Origin: CAZRIE01 sp964600075
GTDB lineage: Bacteria; Bacteroidota; Bacteroidia; Flavobacteriales; Flavobacteriaceae
Assembly (NCBI GenBank): GCA_964600075.1
Contig: CAZRIE010000009.1
Location: forward strand, 13,357-77,356
Length of the DNA: 64,000 bases
Direction: 5' to 3'
Shown here one piece after another: positions 60,899-64,000 of the stretch; within the stretch, counting starts at the first letter, position 1; every line of letters starts with the position of its first letter. The notes below the pieces were generated by a model. That model saw only the letters and a program-made list of their open reading frames with translations. It did not search any database and had not been told where the DNA came from. The position numbers were made by a program, and so were the translations under genes.

Positions 60899-62089
60899 CT
60901 AAGAAATAACCCCTGAGCCTATCAGTTCATCTTTAATGTACCAAGCTACGAATTGCCCCTCGGTAATGGCTGACTGCTTTTCTTCAAAATCGACATAAAG
61001 TCCAACATCGATTTTATAGAGCGTTGCCTTTTGTAAGGGTTGACGATAACGAATTCGAGCCATAACCTGCATAGTCTCATCTACCTGCAATGCCAAATCG
61101 GTACGGATCCAATGAAGCTCTTCGTTAGTTACGAACAATGTTCTACGGTACAATCCTGGGTGCGATTTGCCCTGGCCCGTATAAATAACATTTTCTTCGA
61201 CATCGGTTTCGATAACGAACAAAGGTTCTTTAGTGCCCCCGACATCCAATCCCTTTCTTTGTCCTTTCGTAAAATAATGTGCTCCTTGGTGTTCGCCCAC
61301 TATCCTACCATCATCGATTTGATAAATAGGCTTGGCGGAATAATAGGCCAATTCTTCTTTTATTGTGTTGAAGTGGGGCAATGTCTTTTGATACTGGGAA
61401 ACATCAGATGGCACCTCAACAATGACTCCTTTTTTAGGTTTCAATTTTTGTTGCAAGAAATCAGGCAAACGCACCTTTCCGATAAAACAGAGACCTTGGG
61501 AATCTTTCTTATCCGCGGTAATCAAATTACTTTCAGCAGCGATACTTCGGACTTCAGGCTTTGTCAGTTCACCAATGGGAAATAACGTTTTTGATAATTG
61601 CTTTTGTGACAATTGACAAAGAAAGTACGATTGGTCTTTATTAGTATCGACCCCGGCCAAAAGTTGATAGGTGTTCGCTTCATCTTCATTTTGTAAAATC
61701 CCTTTACGGCAATAATGCCCTGTAGCTACATAATCCGCTCCCAATTGCAAGGCGATTTTCAAGAAAACATCAAACTTGATCTCTCGATTACAAAGCACGT
61801 CAGGGTTCGGCGTGCGGCCTCTTTCATATTCCAAAAACATATAATCGACGATGCGCTCTTTGTATTCAACACTTAAATCGACAGTCTGAAAGGGTATGCC
61901 TAGCTTCTCTGCCACAATAAGAGCATCATTACTATCCTCCAACCAGGGGCATTCTTCGGAAATCGTTACGGAATCATCATGCCAATTCTTCATGAAAAGA
62001 CCGATAACCTCATACCCTTGCTTCTTAAGAAGGTAAGCGGCTACACTAGAATCTACACCACCTGAGAGGCCAACGACAACTTTTTTCAT
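60899..62089 (-). CDS. mnmA: tRNA-specific 2-thiouridylase MnmA
   Basis: 396 aa from ATG 62089 (MKKVVVGLSGGVDSS); the frame is open further upstream but the family begins here. It 2-thiolates the wobble uridine of Glu, Gln and Lys tRNAs. The PP-loop is SGGVDSS at 9-15; the first catalytic Cys lies in NPDVLCNREIKFD and the second in QGLCFIGK. The C-terminal barrel ends VAWYIKDELIGSGVIS. Confidence 0.96.
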   Translation of the reverse strand: MKKVVVGLSGGVDSSVAAYLLKKQGYEVIGLFMKNWHDDSVTISEECPWLEDSNDALIVAEKLGIPFQTVDLSVEYKERIVDYMFLEYERGRTPNPDVLCNREIKFDVFLKIALQLGADYVATGHYCRKGILQNEDEANTYQLLAGVDTNKDQSYFLCQLSQKQLSKTLFPIGELTKPEVRSIAAESNLITADKKDSQGLCFIGKVRLPDFLQQKLKPKKGVIVEVPSDVSQYQKTLPHFNTIKEELAYYSAKPIYQIDDGRIVGEHQGAHYFTKGQRKGLDVGGTKEPLFVIETDVEENVIYTGQGKSHPGLYRRTLFVTNEELHWIRTDLALQVDETMQVMARIRYRQPLQKATLYKIDVGLYVDFEEKQSAITEGQFVAWYIKDELIGSGVIS

Positions 62090-62366
62090 AACTATTGAAT
62101 CGAACTGCAAAAATACAAAAAATGAAAATGGTGAAACAAGCGCATATTTATGAAAGAACAAAGTGAAGCCTATCTAAACTGAACATATTCCATCTTGGCA
62201 AGGATGCTTATTTGTTAAACATTTTATAAAAAAACATGAACAAACGCAACTTTTCACAAACACTACCATCTACTCTATGAAACAACGCAATATTGAATAT
62301 CAGGCCTTTTATCACTTAAATTCAGTTTTTTATGATACTAAAATTTTCTTAAATTTTATATTTTTA

Positions 62367-62397
62367 TTGGTCTGACTAAATATTTGTTTAAACTTTG
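62367..62397 (+). promoter_or_regulatory. Candidate promoter of the fasciclin gene
   Basis: TTG at 62367-62369, 19-base spacer, TAAACTTTG at 62389-62397 (the consensus with one extra base). The leader would be about 35 nt. The rest of the 346-base spacer between mnmA and this gene is AT-rich with nothing else recognisable. Confidence 0.45.
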
Positions 62398-62435
62398 CGT
62401 TACATTATTAAACAATTAATTTTAAAACAATTTTT

Positions 62436-63869
62436 ATGAAAAAGCTCCTTATTTTCAAACCGATGCTCCTAATGACAGCATTGACTTTAATTTTTGCATC
62501 ATGTAGTGATGATGACAATGCTACTGCCCCGATAGTTGAACCCGAACCAAATATTGTGGAATTAGCACTTGCCACACCAGAATTGACGGCATTGGTTGCA
62601 GCTCTTCAAGCAGCTGACGGCAATTTGGTCGAAGTTTTGAGTGGTGACGGGCCATTTACCGTGCTTGCCCCTACCAATGCGGCTTTCACTGCTTTTCTCA
62701 CGGCCAATGGCTTTGGGTCTTTAGATGAAGTGCCCACCGATGTATTGTCGGAATTATTATTAAATCACGTAATTTCAGCAGATCTAACTGCTTCAGATTT
62801 AACTGGACTGGGTTCTGGGTATACCAGTACGAATGCTACAGGTGTTGGCGGAAATAATATCAGTATATATTTTAACACGGCTAATGGCGTTAGGTTTAAC
62901 AACGTTTCTGCTGTTTCAACTGCCGATATTGACGCCTCTAATGGAACAATACATATTGTTGATGCCGTGATTCCAATCCCTTCAATTGTTTCACATGCTG
63001 TTGCTAACGAAAACTTCAGCAGTTTGGTAACCGCATTAGGAGCTTCAGACGTTGATCTAGTAGCATTATTATCAGCTGAAGGACCTTATACAGTTTTGGC
63101 ACCTGATAATGCAGCTCTCGCAACCTTTTTAGATGGCGCCGATCTTGGCGGTATTAATACAGAAGTTTTAACTCAGGTACTCTTAAACCACGTTATGAGT
63201 ACTACGCTTTTATCTACTGATCTTACGACTGCCGGTGCTGGTTATGGTAATACCAATGCTATGGGCGCCGGAATGAACCCAATGAGCATATACTTCGACA
63301 CTTCAGCCGGCGTTGTTTTCAATGGCGTTTCAGAAGTAACTTCAGCTGATATTGTTGGAAGCAATGGTATTATACATGCTGTTGATGCGGTTATTGGCTT
63401 GCCGACGGTCGTTACTTTTGCTGCTGCCGATCCAATCTTCTCAACATTGGTAGAAGCCTTGACGACCTTGACCCCAGCTACGCCTTTCGAGACCATTCTC
63501 GCTCGCACAGAAGGAGATAATTTGGATGGTATCAATCCTGATTATACAGTTTTTGCCCCTACTAATGATGCTTTCGCGGCCTTACCGGAGATTCCGGGCG
63601 AGGTAGTTCTTACGCAAGTGCTGTTACATCACGTAGTTGGTGGAGCTAATGTTACTTCCTCAGATTTAACACCAGGTGGTGATACTGTGGCTCCCACATT
63701 GGAAGGTGATAATATCACTATAACGCTTCCTAGTGCCGGAGATAATATTGCCGATGTTACCGATGGTGCAGGCAATAGCGACATTGGAATTATAGCAGTC
63801 GACGTTCAGGCAGTGAATGGTGTAATTCATGTACTCAATAAAGTACTGATTCCTGACACGACAAATTAA
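62436..63869 (+). CDS. Three-domain fasciclin (FAS1) lipoprotein
   Basis: 477 aa. Lipobox FASC places Cys23. Three FAS1 domains follow at about 40-185, 190-330 and 335-475. Each has the H1 motif (FTVLAPTNAAFTAF, YTVLAPDNAALATF, YTVFAPTNDAFAAL) and an end motif (NGTIHIVDAVI, NGIIHAVDAVI, NGVIHVLNKVL). FAS1 domains mediate adhesion at cell surfaces. The first two domains are more alike than the third, suggesting internal duplication. Confidence 0.94.
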   Translation: MKKLLIFKPMLLMTALTLIFASCSDDDNATAPIVEPEPNIVELALATPELTALVAALQAADGNLVEVLSGDGPFTVLAPTNAAFTAFLTANGFGSLDEVPTDVLSELLLNHVISADLTASDLTGLGSGYTSTNATGVGGNNISIYFNTANGVRFNNVSAVSTADIDASNGTIHIVDAVIPIPSIVSHAVANENFSSLVTALGASDVDLVALLSAEGPYTVLAPDNAALATFLDGADLGGINTEVLTQVLLNHVMSTTLLSTDLTTAGAGYGNTNAMGAGMNPMSIYFDTSAGVVFNGVSEVTSADIVGSNGIIHAVDAVIGLPTVVTFAAADPIFSTLVEALTTLTPATPFETILARTEGDNLDGINPDYTVFAPTNDAFAALPEIPGEVVLTQVLLHHVVGGANVTSSDLTPGGDTVAPTLEGDNITITLPSAGDNIADVTDGAGNSDIGIIAVDVQAVNGVIHVLNKVLIPDTTN

Positions 63870-63913
63870 TTATCTCAAAGATTTCTAGAAATCTTTTACA
63901 TGAAACAGTAATG

Positions 63914-63945
63914 AAGAGGCCGTCAAAAATAGACGGCCTCTTTGT
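63914..63945 (+). terminator. Terminator of the fasciclin gene
   Basis: An 11-bp perfect stem AAGAGGCCGTC (63914-63924) with 63932-63942, 7-base loop, then TTTGTTT. It lies 45 bases past the stop. Confidence 0.85.
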
Positions 63946-64000
63946 TTAAAGTAAATACGGTTGGTCGACCACGACTATCACGTTATTGATTATAAAGCAT

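Noticed and set aside
1..64000. tRNA or rRNA genes
   Set aside because: I looked for conserved rRNA stretches and tRNA-like T-loop sequences in spacers and saw none; a tRNAscan-SE run would be decisive.

Overview
The window is a chromosomal segment of a member of the Bacteroidota, most likely a marine Flavobacteriaceae. The supporting signs are the family-typical gene neighbourhoods (ebo cluster, pyrR-pyrB-STAS-rnz, MoxR/DUF58 cluster, aroQ next to xerD), AT-rich intergenic DNA, promoters of the Bacteroidota type (TTG then TAnnTTTG about 19-21 bases later), few Shine-Dalgarno sequences, and many lipoproteins and outer-membrane beta-barrels. There is one scaffold gap of exactly 100 N (39761-39860), so the sequence comes from a draft assembly. 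I saw no rRNA, tRNA, CRISPR array, prophage or intact transposase.

Layout. 1-4082: leftward ebo operon (eboA, B, C, D and the 5' part of eboE), facing away from miaE. 4908-7478: ppk1 and a SixA-type phosphatase. 7561-11466: pdxH, then rnz, a DUF3291 gene, a small STAS-like gene, pyrB and pyrR in one tight leftward run. 11561-18786: an aldonolactone/alditol-oxidase-like flavoprotein, rpsA, a small LysM protein, cmk and lon. 18990-21951: a rightward operon of an ECF sigma factor, a putative anti-sigma protein and two repeat-rich surface proteins. 21991-28626: an MFS transporter, an M48 lipoprotein protease, and an alpha-glucan pair (GH31 plus glgB) behind an unusual palindromic promoter. 28813-32672: a collagen-like lipoprotein, exported msrB, a DinB-like protein, lpd and a DUF3817 protein.

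32709-36188 is a decayed patch: aroQ and xerD survive, but two outer-membrane beta-barrel genes beside them are broken, and a large nested inverted repeat abuts the xerD start codon. 36189-40693 holds a second ECF sigma factor with a membrane partner, a PlsC-type acyltransferase, a NUDIX hydrolase and a cyclophilin lipoprotein whose start codons overlap divergently, the 11-bp tandem repeat with the gap, and a UPF0126 channel. 40771-47737 is the conserved MoxR cluster (RDD, SpoIIM, membrane protein, DUF4129, DUF4350, MoxR, DUF58).

48064-56203 is a looser accessory zone: an orphan PH-like protein, an atypical SDR, a DUF3500 protein, two clear pseudogenes, a seven-helix membrane protein fused to an alpha/beta hydrolase, and a GCPII-type M28 peptidase with a DUF2007 gene. 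56276-63869 ends the window with a large PVC-type propeller/HEAT/cytochrome c lipoprotein, a MITE-like palindromic element, a nitronate-monooxygenase-like enzyme, mnmA and a three-domain fasciclin lipoprotein.

Most of the window is ordinary flavobacterial housekeeping. The least explained structures are the nested palindrome before xerD, the glgB operator, the MITE-like element, the gap-spanning 11-bp repeat and the cluster of broken envelope genes. The ebo cluster is the best candidate for a poorly understood pathway.
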